From assembly GCA_963623875.1 (NCBI GenBank), contig CAVFNL010000008.1, positions 62,001-126,000 of the forward strand: a stretch of DNA of 64,000 nt, read 5' to 3'. The notes beneath the pieces were generated by a model. The model was not told where the DNA came from and searched no databases. It saw only the letters and a program-made list of their open reading frames with translations. This document shows, one piece after another, positions 34,713-43,904 of this stretch. The stretch is from UBA3206 sp963623875. Lineage in GTDB: Bacteria > Bacillota_I > Bacilli_A > Acholeplasmatales > Anaeroplasmataceae. A program made the translations under genes and the position numbers. Position 1 is the stretch's first letter. Every line of letters starts with the position of its first letter.

Positions 34713-36767
34713 ATGAATAATTTTCAAGTTGCCATAGATGGACCAGCTGGAAGCGGTAAGTCATCTATATCTGGTATTGTTGCGGATAAATTAATGTTTA
34801 GTCATCTCGATACCGGTGCTATGTATAGGGCTGTGTGCCTAGAAGCTTTACACAGAGGAATTAATTTAGATGATGAAAATGAATATAGTTTTTTAACTGA
34901 TATTAAGATTATAAATAGTAAAAATCATACATATCTTAATGATATTGATGTTTCTAAAGAAATAAGAAGTGAAGAAGTTTCAAGTAATGTATCAAGAGTT
35001 TCTAAAATTAAAGTTGTTAGAGAAAAAATGGTTGAATTTCAAAGAATTTCTGCATCTAACGGTAATGTTTTAATGGATGGAAGAGATATAGGTACTGTAG
35101 TACTTCCTAATGCGGATGTTAAAATATTTTTAACAGCTTCTGTAGAATGTAGAGCACAAAGAAGATATAAAGAGTTAAAAGAAAGTGGAGACGAAAGGTC
35201 TTTAGAAGATATTAAAAAATCAATTGAAGAAAGAGATTATATGGATTCACATCGTGAAATATCTCCACTTAAAATGGCTGATGATGCAATACTTGTTGAT
35301 ACTACATCAATGAGCATTGAAGAAGTTTGTAATAAAATAATTGAAATTATTGAAAAGAGGATGAATAGTATGGAACAAGAAAAAAGTTTTGATGAATTAT
35401 TGAAGGAATCTATTATAGATATAAAAGTAGGAGATACAGTAAAAGGTAAGGTTGTCTCAATTATTGATGACAAAACATGCGCAGTTTCTATTGATGGTGC
35501 ATATACTGAAGGTATAATTCACTTAGATCACTATGATGTTGATACTGCAGGTAAGAAATTTAATGATTATGTTAAAGTCGGAGATGAAATCGAAGCCGTT
35601 GTTACAAAAGTATCTTTTGATGAAACAAATCAAATTTTATTATCTAGACTTGATTTAGCTAAAAAAGATGCGGCAGTTAAGTTTGTGAGCGAAAATGATG
35701 GTAAACCATTTAATGTATCTGTTGTAAGAGTACTTGATAAGGGTTATGTAACAACTTCTAATGGAGTAAGATTCTTCTTACCAAAAAATGATGTATCAAA
35801 AGAACTTAAGAAGGGGGATAAAATAAATGTTGTGCTTCTTAAGTTTGATGAAGAAAAATCCCAAGGATTAGTCTCAGCAAGAGCACTTGAAAGAGCAATT
35901 GAAGCTGAAGAAAAAGCAAAAGAACTTAATAGTACTAAAGTTGGAGATGTTATTGAAGGTGAAGTTTGCCGTATTGAACCATATGGTATATTTGTTCAAT
36001 TTGGTAAATTAAGAGGAGTGGTAAGACTTAAAGAATTAAGTCATGAATATATTGAAAATCCAACTTCAAAATATACAATAGGACAAAATGTGTCAGCAAA
36101 AGTTATTTCTCTTGAAAATGGAAGAATTGATTTATCTTTTAAGGCTTTAACAAAGTCTCCGATTGAAGCCTATGTAGAAACTCATAAAGTTTCTATGGTA
36201 GTAGAAGGTACTGTTGTTCAAAAATTACCATTTGGTATAGTTTTAAAATTAGATGAAAATGTTACAGGATTACTTCATAGAAGTGAATTCTCATGGAATC
36301 CAAATGATAATCTAGATGCATCGCTTAAGATTGGTGATGTGGTATCGTGTGCAATTATTTCAATCGATGTTGCAAAAAAGAAAATATCATTATCTCGTAA
36401 AGCATTAATTGACAATCCTTGGTCAAGAGTAAATGCTAAAAAAGGAGATTTAATTGATGCAAAAGTAACTGAAGTTACTCCTAAAGGACTTAAGATTGAA
36501 ACTCTTGGAGTTGATGGATTCATTTCATTAAAAGATATAATATTAGATAATGGTTCGAATAAACTACAAGATAGTTATCAAGTAGGTGATGAAGTAAAGG
36601 CTATAATCACAAAAGTAGATCCTAAGAGTTGGATTTTAAATGCATCAATTAAGATGTATCAAGAAGATTTAGCAAGAAAAGAATTTGAAAAATATCAAGA
36701 TATGGATAAAGAAAAAGATACACCTACAACTATAGGAGATATTTTAAACAATAAAAATAATAAATAA
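34713..36767 (+). CDS. cmk: Fused cytidylate kinase and ribosomal protein S1-like protein
   Basis: One uninterrupted frame of 684 residues. Residues 1-215 are a complete CMP kinase: P-loop GPAGSGKSS (10-18), HLDTGAMYRA, GRDIGTVVLP and SAECRAQRR-like LID region; it makes CDP from CMP. Residues from about 230 hold five S1-type OB folds (starting at KVGDTVKGKVVSI, KPFNVSVVRVL, VGDVIEGEVCRI, VEGTVVQKLPFG and KKGDLIDAKVTEV), as in Firmicutes S1-like proteins that bind mRNA at the ribosome. cmk and rpsA are often neighbours; here they share one frame. An internal AAAAGAGG (35353-35360) nine bases before ATG 35370 could also start S1 alone. Ten bases from der. Confidence 0.92.
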   Translation: MNNFQVAIDGPAGSGKSSISGIVADKLMFSHLDTGAMYRAVCLEALHRGINLDDENEYSFLTDIKIINSKNHTYLNDIDVSKEIRSEEVSSNVSRVSKIKVVREKMVEFQRISASNGNVLMDGRDIGTVVLPNADVKIFLTASVECRAQRRYKELKESGDERSLEDIKKSIEERDYMDSHREISPLKMADDAILVDTTSMSIEEVCNKIIEIIEKRMNSMEQEKSFDELLKESIIDIKVGDTVKGKVVSIIDDKTCAVSIDGAYTEGIIHLDHYDVDTAGKKFNDYVKVGDEIEAVVTKVSFDETNQILLSRLDLAKKDAAVKFVSENDGKPFNVSVVRVLDKGYVTTSNGVRFFLPKNDVSKELKKGDKINVVLLKFDEEKSQGLVSARALERAIEAEEKAKELNSTKVGDVIEGEVCRIEPYGIFVQFGKLRGVVRLKELSHEYIENPTSKYTIGQNVSAKVISLENGRIDLSFKALTKSPIEAYVETHKVSMVVEGTVVQKLPFGIVLKLDENVTGLLHRSEFSWNPNDNLDASLKIGDVVSCAIISIDVAKKKISLSRKALIDNPWSRVNAKKGDLIDAKVTEVTPKGLKIETLGVDGFISLKDIILDNGSNKLQDSYQVGDEVKAIITKVDPKSWILNASIKMYQEDLARKEFEKYQDMDKEKDTPTTIGDILNNKNNK

Positions 36768-36776
36768 GGTGATATT

Positions 36777-38081
36777 ATGTTAGGAAAGGTAGCAATCGTT
36801 GGTAGACCAAATGTAGGTAAATCAACTCTATTCAATAGAATAATTGGAACTAGATTATCTATCACAGATGATCAACCTGGTGTTACCCGTGATAGAATTT
36901 ATTATAAGGCTTCATGGTTAAATAAAGAATTTATGATGATTGATACAGGAGGTATTGAACTTTCTGATCAACCATTCCAAGTAGAAATTAAAGCTCAAGC
37001 TGAAATTGCTATGGAAGAAGCTGATGTAATAATTTTCTGCGTAGATTGTAGAAGTGGAGTAACAGAAGATGATACTTATGTTGCAAAGCTACTTTATCGT
37101 TCAAAAAAGCCAGTTATAGTGGCTGTTAATAAAGTTGATGATCAAAAATTTTTAGACAATATTTATGAGTTTTATTCATTAGGTCTAGGAAATCCAATTC
37201 CAATTTCTTGTACACAAGGAATAGGGGTGGGAGATTTACTTGATGAAGTAATAGCTCATATTGAGAATAAAGTTGATGTTAAATATGATGATGCGACTAC
37301 ATTTTCCCTTATAGGAAGACCAAATGTAGGAAAATCATCTCTTACAAATACCCTACTTTCGGATGATAGAGTTATTGTATCTCCAATAGCTGGTACTACA
37401 AGAGATGCGATTGATACAAGATTTACAGCTTATGGAAAAGATTATGTTGTAATAGATACTGCAGGTCTTAGAAAAAGAGGAAAAATATATGAAAATACTG
37501 AAAAATATTCAGTATTGCGTACTGTTGATGCAGTCGCTAGATCATATGTTATTTTATTACTATTAGACGCTGAGACTGGTATTATTGATCAAGATACACA
37601 TGTAGGTCAAATTATAGATGAATATAATAGACCATGTATAATTGTAGTAAATAAATGGGACACGGTAAAAAAAGATTCTAAAACAATGGATGTATGGACT
37701 AAAGATGTACGTGAAAAATTTAAATATTTGGATTTTGCACCTATTGTTTTCTTAAGTGCTAAGGAAAGACAAAGAGTACATACGTTATTTCCACAAATAG
37801 ACAGAGTAGCAGAAGCGTATAAAACAAGAGTTAAGACTTCTGTATTAAACGATGTTTTTGCGGATGCAATCGCAATGTTCCCACCATCTGAATGGAATGG
37901 AGGGAAAGCTAAATTCTATTATATTTCACAGGTTGGAATTGAGCCTCCTACATTTGCGATTTTTGTAAATGACCCTAATTTCGTACATTTCTCATATATG
38001 AGATACCTAGAAAATCAACTTAGAAAGAATTTTGATTTCTTCGGTACGCCAATTAAGATTGAATTAAGAAAGAGAGATTAA
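36777..38081 (+). CDS. der: Ribosome-assembly GTPase Der (EngA)
   Basis: Double-GTPase needed for 50S subunit assembly. The 434-residue protein has two tandem G domains, each with its P-loop (GRPNVGKSTL near 8 and GRPNVGKSSL near 180), DTGG/DTAG G3 motifs and NKVD/NKWD G4 motifs, followed by the KH-like C-terminal domain. AAGGTGA gives the start. It lies ten bases after cmk-rpsA and five before gpsA, the common cmk-der-gpsA-hup neighbourhood of Firmicutes. Confidence 0.97.
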   Translation: MLGKVAIVGRPNVGKSTLFNRIIGTRLSITDDQPGVTRDRIYYKASWLNKEFMMIDTGGIELSDQPFQVEIKAQAEIAMEEADVIIFCVDCRSGVTEDDTYVAKLLYRSKKPVIVAVNKVDDQKFLDNIYEFYSLGLGNPIPISCTQGIGVGDLLDEVIAHIENKVDVKYDDATTFSLIGRPNVGKSSLTNTLLSDDRVIVSPIAGTTRDAIDTRFTAYGKDYVVIDTAGLRKRGKIYENTEKYSVLRTVDAVARSYVILLLLDAETGIIDQDTHVGQIIDEYNRPCIIVVNKWDTVKKDSKTMDVWTKDVREKFKYLDFAPIVFLSAKERQRVHTLFPQIDRVAEAYKTRVKTSVLNDVFADAIAMFPPSEWNGGKAKFYYISQVGIEPPTFAIFVNDPNFVHFSYMRYLENQLRKNFDFFGTPIKIELRKRD

Positions 38082-38086
38082 AGTTA

Positions 38087-39076
38087 ATGAAAATAGGAAT
38101 TATAGGTGGTGGTTCTTGGGGGACTACCCTTGCACAAGCTCTTACCGATAATAATAATGAAGTATTGATTAGAGATATAAATGAGAGTTTTGTTGAAAAA
38201 ATAAATAGTACACATTTACATCCGTTCTTTGATAAAAAAATACCTGAAAGCATTAAAGCTACAACTGATTTAACAAAATTAGTGAACTTTAGTGATACGT
38301 TAGTTTTATGTGTTCCAACTAAATTTATGCGTGGAGTTTTAAAAGAATTATACCAAGTATCAAGTACAAAGAAAACGTTGATTAATGTTTCAAAAGGTAT
38401 TGAACCTGATACATCATATCTTGTATCTCAAATCGTTTCACAAGAAATGAAAGATAAATTAGAGGACTACGTAGTTCTATCAGGACCTTCTCATGCAGAA
38501 GAAATGATTGAAAGAAAATTTACATGTCTTGTAAGTGCATCTGTAAATTTTGATGCAGCACAAAAAGTACAATTAATATTCTCTAATGATAAATATCTTC
38601 GTGTTTATACTTCGAACGATGTTATTGGAGTAGAAACAGGAGGATCTATTAAGAATGCTATTGCTGTTATATCGGGAGTTGCGACTGGTATTGGACTTGG
38701 AGAAAATGCAAGAGCTGCATTAATTACAAGAGGAATAAGAGAAACTATTAAAATTGTTGAAATTTTAGGTGGAAAAACTGAAACAGCATATGGCTTATCA
38801 GGAATAGGAGATTTAATTGTTACAGCTTCCTCAATGAATTCTAGAAATTTCCAAGCTGGATTAAGAATTGGGAAAGGTGAAGACTACAAACATGTTCTTG
38901 AAACATCAGCTCAAACAGTTGAAGGAATCAGAACTATAGAGGCAGCACATATAATTGGTAAAAATTATAATGTTGAACTACCTTTAATAGACCTTGCATA
39001 TAAGGTATTATTTGAAGGTGTTAACATTAAAGATGCGATGGTTTTACTTTTAAATAGAGATTTAAAACAAGAATAA
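38087..39076 (+). CDS. gpsA: NAD(P)-dependent glycerol-3-phosphate dehydrogenase
   Basis: Reduces dihydroxyacetone phosphate to sn-glycerol-3-phosphate for phospholipid synthesis. The 329-residue enzyme starts with the Rossmann motif GIIGGGSWGTTLAQ, continues with LSGPSHAEEM (about 130-139), and the catalytic Lys region GGSIKNAIAVISGVATGIGLGENARAAL near 185-212. It follows der by five bases with only a weak ribosome binding site (AAAGTTA), suggesting coupling. A terminator follows. Confidence 0.96.
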   Translation: MKIGIIGGGSWGTTLAQALTDNNNEVLIRDINESFVEKINSTHLHPFFDKKIPESIKATTDLTKLVNFSDTLVLCVPTKFMRGVLKELYQVSSTKKTLINVSKGIEPDTSYLVSQIVSQEMKDKLEDYVVLSGPSHAEEMIERKFTCLVSASVNFDAAQKVQLIFSNDKYLRVYTSNDVIGVETGGSIKNAIAVISGVATGIGLGENARAALITRGIRETIKIVEILGGKTETAYGLSGIGDLIVTASSMNSRNFQAGLRIGKGEDYKHVLETSAQTVEGIRTIEAAHIIGKNYNVELPLIDLAYKVLFEGVNIKDAMVLLLNRDLKQE

Positions 39077-39084
39077 ATTTATTA

Positions 39085-39117
39085 AGGTATAGTTAGAAAT
39101 AACTATATCTTTTTTTT
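39085..39117 (+). terminator. Terminator after gpsA
   Basis: GGTATAGTTA and TAACTATATC form a 10-base stem with a GAAA loop and eight T. Confidence 0.9.
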
Positions 39118-39131
39118 AAATGAGCTACTTT

Positions 39132-39146
39132 TGTAAAACGTTTTCA
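39132..39146 (+). promoter_or_regulatory. Palindromic operator-like site upstream of hup
   Basis: TGTAAAACGTTTTCA contains the palindrome AAAACGTTTT and resembles LacI/CcpA-family operators, but has one extra base compared with a standard cre site. It lies about 40 bases upstream of the hup -35 box. Confidence 0.25.
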
Positions 39147-39185
39147 AATAAATGAAAAAAATGCGCTGATTATGCGATATTTCAC

Positions 39186-39214
39186 TTGTTTTTAATAAAA
39201 ATATTTAATATAAT
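39186..39214 (+). promoter_or_regulatory. hup promoter
   Basis: TTGTTT (39186-39191), 17 bases, TATAAT (39209-39214), followed by AGGAGG at the ribosome binding site. Confidence 0.6.
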
Positions 39215-39240
39215 GAAATTAGAAATTAGGAGGATTTAAA

Positions 39241-39525
39241 ATGTCACAAATTAACAAACAAGAATTAGTAAGCGAAATTGCTGAAAAAACAGGATTTACT
39301 AAAAAAGATGTTTTTGAAACAGTCGAGGCTTTAATTGAAACTATTACAAAACAACTTGCAGATGGTAATGAAGTAACATTAGCTGGGTTAGGAAAATTCG
39401 TTGTACGTGATAGAAAAGCTCGTACTGGTAAAAACCCTGCAACTGGGGAAGAAATCGAAATTCCTGAAACTAAAACAGCCGCATTTGTTGCTGCAAAAGC
39501 ACTTAAGGATGCAGTAAAAGATTAA
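39241..39525 (+). CDS. hup: DNA-binding protein HU
   Basis: Histone-like nucleoid protein. The 94-residue chain has the HU fold: N-terminal helices (MSQINKQELVSEIAEKTGFTKKDVFETVEALIETI), the GLGKFVVRDRKARTGKNPATGEEI beta-arm with the DNA-intercalating Pro in NPATG, and the final helix. AGGAGG and a consensus promoter suggest strong expression. It follows gpsA as in B. subtilis, and is flanked by terminators on both sides, so it is monocistronic. Confidence 0.97.
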   Translation: MSQINKQELVSEIAEKTGFTKKDVFETVEALIETITKQLADGNEVTLAGLGKFVVRDRKARTGKNPATGEEIEIPETKTAAFVAAKALKDAVKD

Positions 39526-39540
39526 TTTTGATTATTTGTA

Positions 39541-39572
39541 AAAAAGCATTTGTAAAAAACAAATGTTTTTTT
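39541..39572 (+). terminator. hup terminator
   Basis: AAAAAGCATTTG pairs with CAAATGTTTTT around a seven-base loop, ending in a T-run. Confidence 0.85.
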
Positions 39573-39618
39573 ATTCAATTAATATTTTTTATTGTATAAT
39601 AATATATGAGGTGGATTT

Positions 39619-40701
39619 ATGAAAATTGCAGTGATAGGTGCGGGTGCATCAGGCTTATTTTTAAGTATGTTATTAAAGGATAAATATGATATCACGATTT
39701 TTGAAAGAAATAAGAAAGTCGCATCTAAACTTTTAGCATCTGGAAATGGAAGATGTAATTTATTAAATAAAAATATAAATCCAGGCAATTATAATAATCC
39801 GCAATTTATAAAAAGGCTTTTAGATAAAGTATCATTTGTTGATATTTATAACATATTTAAAGAAAAAGGGTTAGAAATGATATCTGATGATGAAGGAAGA
39901 GTATATCCTTTGTCAAATATAAGTTCTACTGTTTTAAATATATTGCTTGAAAATATTAATGCAAAAATAATTTTAAATCACACAGTAAAAAAAATCACAA
40001 AAAATGGATCAAAATATATTATTGATGATTATCTAGAAGAATTTGATTATGTAGTTTTAGGGAGTGGATCTATTGCATCTCTTCCTATTGAAAAAATGGA
40101 AAGTACGTACAATTATCTTAATAGCTTAAATATTTTAAGAACAAAATTAAATCCATCTTTGGTTGGCTTTAAAACAAAAGAAGGATTTAAAAATATTCAA
40201 GGCGTTAGAGTGAAAGCTTTAGTTAAATTATATGTAGATTCTAAACTTATTTGCGAGGAAAGAGGGGAAGTTATTTTTAAAAATGATGGTATATCTGGTA
40301 TTGTAATTATGAATATGTCATCATACTATAACAGATGTAATAAAAAGAATCCTTATTTAGTCCTTGATATTTTAGAAGGGTTAAATGATGTATATTTAAA
40401 AGGCGCACTTAATCCACTTTTATATGAATATGTTATAAAAAATAAAATAGATGTTCATAATTTTCTTATAAACATAATTTCTACATATGATTATACTTCG
40501 TCTCAAGTAGTTTCAGGAGGAGTACCTTTATTTCTTATAAATGATAATTTTTCCTTAGTTAATGATAATAACATTTATTTAATGGGAGAAATGCTTGATA
40601 TAGATGGAGTTTGTGGTGGCTATAATATGTTTTTTGCGTTTGCGTCAAGTTATGTAATTGCAGGTGTTTTGGGATATGAAAATAAAAATAAATCAATTTA
40701 A
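39619..40701 (+). CDS. HI0933-like flavoprotein (BaiN/YhiN family)
   Basis: FAD-binding protein of the HI0933 family. The 360-residue chain opens with the dinucleotide motif IAVIGAGASGLFLSMLL and has the family's diagnostic SGNGRCNLLN at about 43-52. Further family segments are VVSGGVPL near 293 and LMGEMLDIDGVCGGYNMFFAFASSYVIAG at the C-terminus, which closes the FAD site. It is somewhat shorter than the usual ~400 residues. Reaction unknown; annotations range from reductase to predicted flavoprotein. AGGTGG precedes the ATG, and it overlaps the next flavoprotein gene by 26 bases. Confidence 0.88.
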   Translation: MKIAVIGAGASGLFLSMLLKDKYDITIFERNKKVASKLLASGNGRCNLLNKNINPGNYNNPQFIKRLLDKVSFVDIYNIFKEKGLEMISDDEGRVYPLSNISSTVLNILLENINAKIILNHTVKKITKNGSKYIIDDYLEEFDYVVLGSGSIASLPIEKMESTYNYLNSLNILRTKLNPSLVGFKTKEGFKNIQGVRVKALVKLYVDSKLICEERGEVIFKNDGISGIVIMNMSSYYNRCNKKNPYLVLDILEGLNDVYLKGALNPLLYEYVIKNKIDVHNFLINIISTYDYTSSQVVSGGVPLFLINDNFSLVNDNNIYLMGEMLDIDGVCGGYNMFFAFASSYVIAGVLGYENKNKSI

Positions 40702-42253
40702 AGTCCATGTGTCGAAAAAAGATATTTCACTTAATATTTTATTATCAAAGAAATATACCTTTTTAAAACAAAATATTAAAGAAATTATTATAGTAAAAGA
40801 AGCAATTGACGCAAGAGATAAGAATAATATATATTTAGTATACAATTTAATAGTTGAATTAATAAATGATGTAAAAATCATTAAATATGATAACTTTATT
40901 TCAAAATACGTAGATGAAGATATCAAATTAGAATATAAAAAATATTCATATAATGATAGACCTGTGATTATAGGCTTTGGACCAGCATCGATGTTTGCGG
41001 CACTATATCTTGCAAGATGTAATGCAAAACCAATTATAGTTGAAAGAGGATCTAGAATTGAAGATAGGGTTAAAGATGTTTTAGAATTTTTAGAAAATAA
41101 AAAAATAAACCCTAATTCAAATGTTCAATTTGGAGAAGGTGGAGCTGGTACGTTCAGTGATGGTAAACTTACAACATCTGTAAATGATTCGCTTATTAAA
41201 TTTATAATAAAAGAATTTGTTGTACATGGCGCACCATCAAAAATAATATATGAATCAATGCCGCATATAGGTACAGACTATCTAAGAGAAGTTGTAAAAA
41301 ATATTAGACTTGAATGTGAAAGTTTAGGCGCAACTTTTTACTTTAATACAACGTTTATTGATTTTAATAAAGAAGAAGATAATATCAAATGTATTTTAAG
41401 TAATGGATTAGTACTTGATACATCACATTTGCTTTTAGGGTTTGGACATTCCGCAAGAGATACAATTGAAATGCTTTATAAAAAAGGTTGTAATATGACA
41501 CCTAAAAGTTTTAGTATGGGAGTAAGAATTGAACACACTAAAGATAGCATAAACTATGCTCAATATAAAGACTTTAAAGATGTATTACAACCTGCTTATT
41601 ATAAATTATCAACTCATCTATCAAATGGTAGAGGTGTTTATACATTTTGTATGTGTCCTGGTGGAGAAGTTATGGCTTCTGCATCTGAAGATAAAACAAT
41701 TGTTACAAATGGAATGAGTTATTTCAAAAGAGATAAAGAAAATTCAAATTCAGGGGTTTTAGTATCTATAGATCCTAACGATTATTATAAATCGTCGCCA
41801 CTTGATGGGATATATTATCAAGAATATTATGAAAAGAAGGCATTTGAAATTTCAAATGATTATAGAGCCCCTGCAAATCTTGTGAAAGAATTTTTAGAAA
41901 ATAAAGTTGCTAAATCGTTAAGAAGCGTTAATGCAACATACCCACATGGTATTTGCTTTACATCGTTTGATACATGTCTTCCACCATTTGTTGTAGAATC
42001 ATTGAGGGAAGCATTACCTATATTTGATAAAAAATTAAAAGGTTTTGCAAATCCTGATGCGCTTCTTACAGGTATAGAATCAAGATCATCATCTCCAATT
42101 AGGATGTTAAGAGGAGATAATAGAATGTCTAATATATCAGGCCTATATCCTATAGGGGAAGGACCAGGGTATGCAGGGGGAATTACAAGTGCCGCACTTG
42201 ATGGACTTAAAACTGCAATATTGATAGTTGAAGGTATTAAAAATGAAAATTGA
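40676..42253 (+). CDS. FAD-dependent dehydrogenase-like protein (COG2509 type)
   Basis: Second flavoprotein in the operon, 525 residues from ATG 40676. After an N-terminal domain of about 90 residues it has the FAD motif VIIGFGPASMFAALYLARCNAKPIIVERG, then VQFGEGGAGTFSDGKLTT, HIGTDYLREVV, and a C-terminal FAD segment LYPIGEGPGYAGGITSAALDGLKTA, all typical of the uncharacterised COG2509 family. The function is not known. It overlaps the gene before by 26 bases and the PHP gene after by 11, so these three and engB form a tight operon. Confidence 0.85.
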   Translation: MKIKINQFKVHVSKKDISLNILLSKKYTFLKQNIKEIIIVKEAIDARDKNNIYLVYNLIVELINDVKIIKYDNFISKYVDEDIKLEYKKYSYNDRPVIIGFGPASMFAALYLARCNAKPIIVERGSRIEDRVKDVLEFLENKKINPNSNVQFGEGGAGTFSDGKLTTSVNDSLIKFIIKEFVVHGAPSKIIYESMPHIGTDYLREVVKNIRLECESLGATFYFNTTFIDFNKEEDNIKCILSNGLVLDTSHLLLGFGHSARDTIEMLYKKGCNMTPKSFSMGVRIEHTKDSINYAQYKDFKDVLQPAYYKLSTHLSNGRGVYTFCMCPGGEVMASASEDKTIVTNGMSYFKRDKENSNSGVLVSIDPNDYYKSSPLDGIYYQEYYEKKAFEISNDYRAPANLVKEFLENKVAKSLRSVNATYPHGICFTSFDTCLPPFVVESLREALPIFDKKLKGFANPDALLTGIESRSSSPIRMLRGDNRMSNISGLYPIGEGPGYAGGITSAALDGLKTAILIVEGIKNEN

Positions 42254-43046
42254 TTTACACAATCATTCAAATTATAGTGATGGAGTTTTATCAGTTTTAG
42301 ATTTGATAAAACTTGCTTCATCGAAAAAAATTGACATTATGGCTATAACAGACCATGATTCGGTATATGGAGTTGAGGAAGCTGTTTCTTATGGAGAAAA
42401 ATATGGAGTTCAAGTTATAAAAGGTATAGAATTATCAACCGTCTATAATCGTGAATCAGTACATGTTTTAGGTTTATTTAAGCATGGCATTGTGCCACAA
42501 GAAATTTATAACTTGCAAGTCGAAATGAATAAAAAAAGAAGAGAAAGATCAATTTTAATGATGAATAAAGTAAAAGAAATATTTAATGTAGAAATGGATA
42601 TTTCTAAACTTTTAGAATCAAAAGATATCATTACTAGAGGAAATATGTTTTCACATCTTGTAGAATATAACCCTACCATAGATCCAAAAGAATTAAATAA
42701 AATGATATCTAATGATTCACCTGCATATATAGAATCAGCCAAATTTGAAACAAAGTATGGTATTGAATATCTAAAAAGAAATAATTGCTTTACTATTTAT
42801 GCTCATCCTACATTATCTAAATTTGAAACTGTAGAAGAAGTTTTAAAACTTGGAGTAGATGCGATAGAATATAATTATCCTAAGAATAAAGAAGGAGATA
42901 AAGAAAGGTTTATAGAACTTGCTAAAAAATATAACATATTACTTAGTGCGGGCTCTGACTTTCATGGTGACCTAAAACATGATATGATAGGAACGTCAAC
43001 TCTTCCTTACGAAGAATTTTTAAAAATATGGGAGGTAATAAAATGA
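42243..43046 (+). CDS. PHP-domain phosphoesterase
   Basis: A 267-residue PHP protein. The N-terminal metal motif DLHNHSNYSDG (H6, H8) and TDHDSVYGV, GIELSTV with the metal Glu, AHPT near 188 and GSDFHGD near 235 give the complete metal site. Homologues of this size (YciV/TrpH/RNase AM class) hydrolyse 3',5'-nucleotides or trim RNA 5' ends. Start at 42243, overlapping the flavoprotein by 11 bases; its stop overlaps the engB start (ATGA). Confidence 0.88.
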   Translation: MKIDLHNHSNYSDGVLSVLDLIKLASSKKIDIMAITDHDSVYGVEEAVSYGEKYGVQVIKGIELSTVYNRESVHVLGLFKHGIVPQEIYNLQVEMNKKRRERSILMMNKVKEIFNVEMDISKLLESKDIITRGNMFSHLVEYNPTIDPKELNKMISNDSPAYIESAKFETKYGIEYLKRNNCFTIYAHPTLSKFETVEEVLKLGVDAIEYNYPKNKEGDKERFIELAKKYNILLSAGSDFHGDLKHDMIGTSTLPYEEFLKIWEVIK

Positions 43047-43624
43047 TAATAAAAGACGCAAAATATGTAACATCAGCACCTGATGTAGCACATTTTCCAG
43101 AAAGCAGAGTAGAATTTGTGTTTTGTGGAAGATCAAATGTAGGTAAATCCTCATTTATTAATATGCTTGTGAATAGAAAAAATCTTGCAAGAACATCTTC
43201 TAAACCTGGTAAAACACAATTGCTTAATTTATATTTAATAAATGAAGAAATATATTTCGTAGATGTACCTGGATACGGGTATGCTAATGTATCTAAATCT
43301 GAATTAGAATTATTCGCAAAAAGAGTAAATGGGTATTTTAGAGATTCTAAAAATTTAAAATGTGCATTTCTTTTAGTGGACGCACGTCATGATCCTACAA
43401 AATTAGATGTTGATATGTTAAATTATTGTAAGCATTATAATATTCCATTTGTGATTGTTATGACTAAAAGTGATGGAGTAGGTACAACAAAAATCTATTC
43501 TAGAATTAAAGCTACAAGAGAGGTTCTAGATCTTACGAAAGAAGATAAAATTATTGTTTCTTCAACATTAAAAAAAATAGGTGCACAAGAAGCGTTAGAA
43601 ATTATAGATTCATATTTAATGTAA
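43043..43624 (+). CDS. engB: Ribosome-assembly GTPase EngB (YsxC/YihA)
   Basis: TRAFAC GTPase that acts in late 50S assembly. From ATG 43043 (GGGAGG seven bases upstream) it has 193 residues: P-loop GRSNVGKSS (29-37), G2/switch SSKPGKTQLLN, G3 VDVPGYGYAN and G4 TKSDGV, the EngB pattern. The start overlaps the PHP stop by four bases. Last gene of the operon. Confidence 0.96.
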   Translation: MIIKDAKYVTSAPDVAHFPESRVEFVFCGRSNVGKSSFINMLVNRKNLARTSSKPGKTQLLNLYLINEEIYFVDVPGYGYANVSKSELELFAKRVNGYFRDSKNLKCAFLLVDARHDPTKLDVDMLNYCKHYNIPFVIVMTKSDGVGTTKIYSRIKATREVLDLTKEDKIIVSSTLKKIGAQEALEIIDSYLM

Positions 43625-43626
43625 AA

Positions 43627-43681
43627 TAAAGAGTTCCCAAAGTGATTTTGTTTAAAACAAATTATTTAAGGAACTCTTTTT
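43627..43681 (+). terminator. Terminator after engB
   Basis: AAAGAGTTCC (43628-43637) pairs perfectly with GGAACTCTTT (43670-43679). The remaining spacer to 43904 is A/T-rich with a TATAAT at 43856-43861 as likely -10 for the next gene, and nothing else I recognise. Confidence 0.85.
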
Positions 43682-43904
43682 GTTATATATTAGTGATATT
43701 AATTAAAACTAGAATATTTATTTAATTTATAAATAGAAATCTAGTGATATATTTTAACATTGCTAAACATATGTTAAAACTTGATATTTTTAACTATAAT
43801 GATAAAATATAAATACATATAGCAAAAAGATTTTATACGAAAATTAATATATACGTATAATACTATCGTTGTATTAAAAAACACTATAGGTGGAGGAACA
43901 ATAT

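Noticed and set aside
41860..42321. 153-codon minus-strand frame opposite the COG2509 flavoprotein gene
   Set aside because: It lies wholly opposite well-conserved coding sequence (FAD motif region), has no family similarity and no ribosome binding site; a shadow frame.
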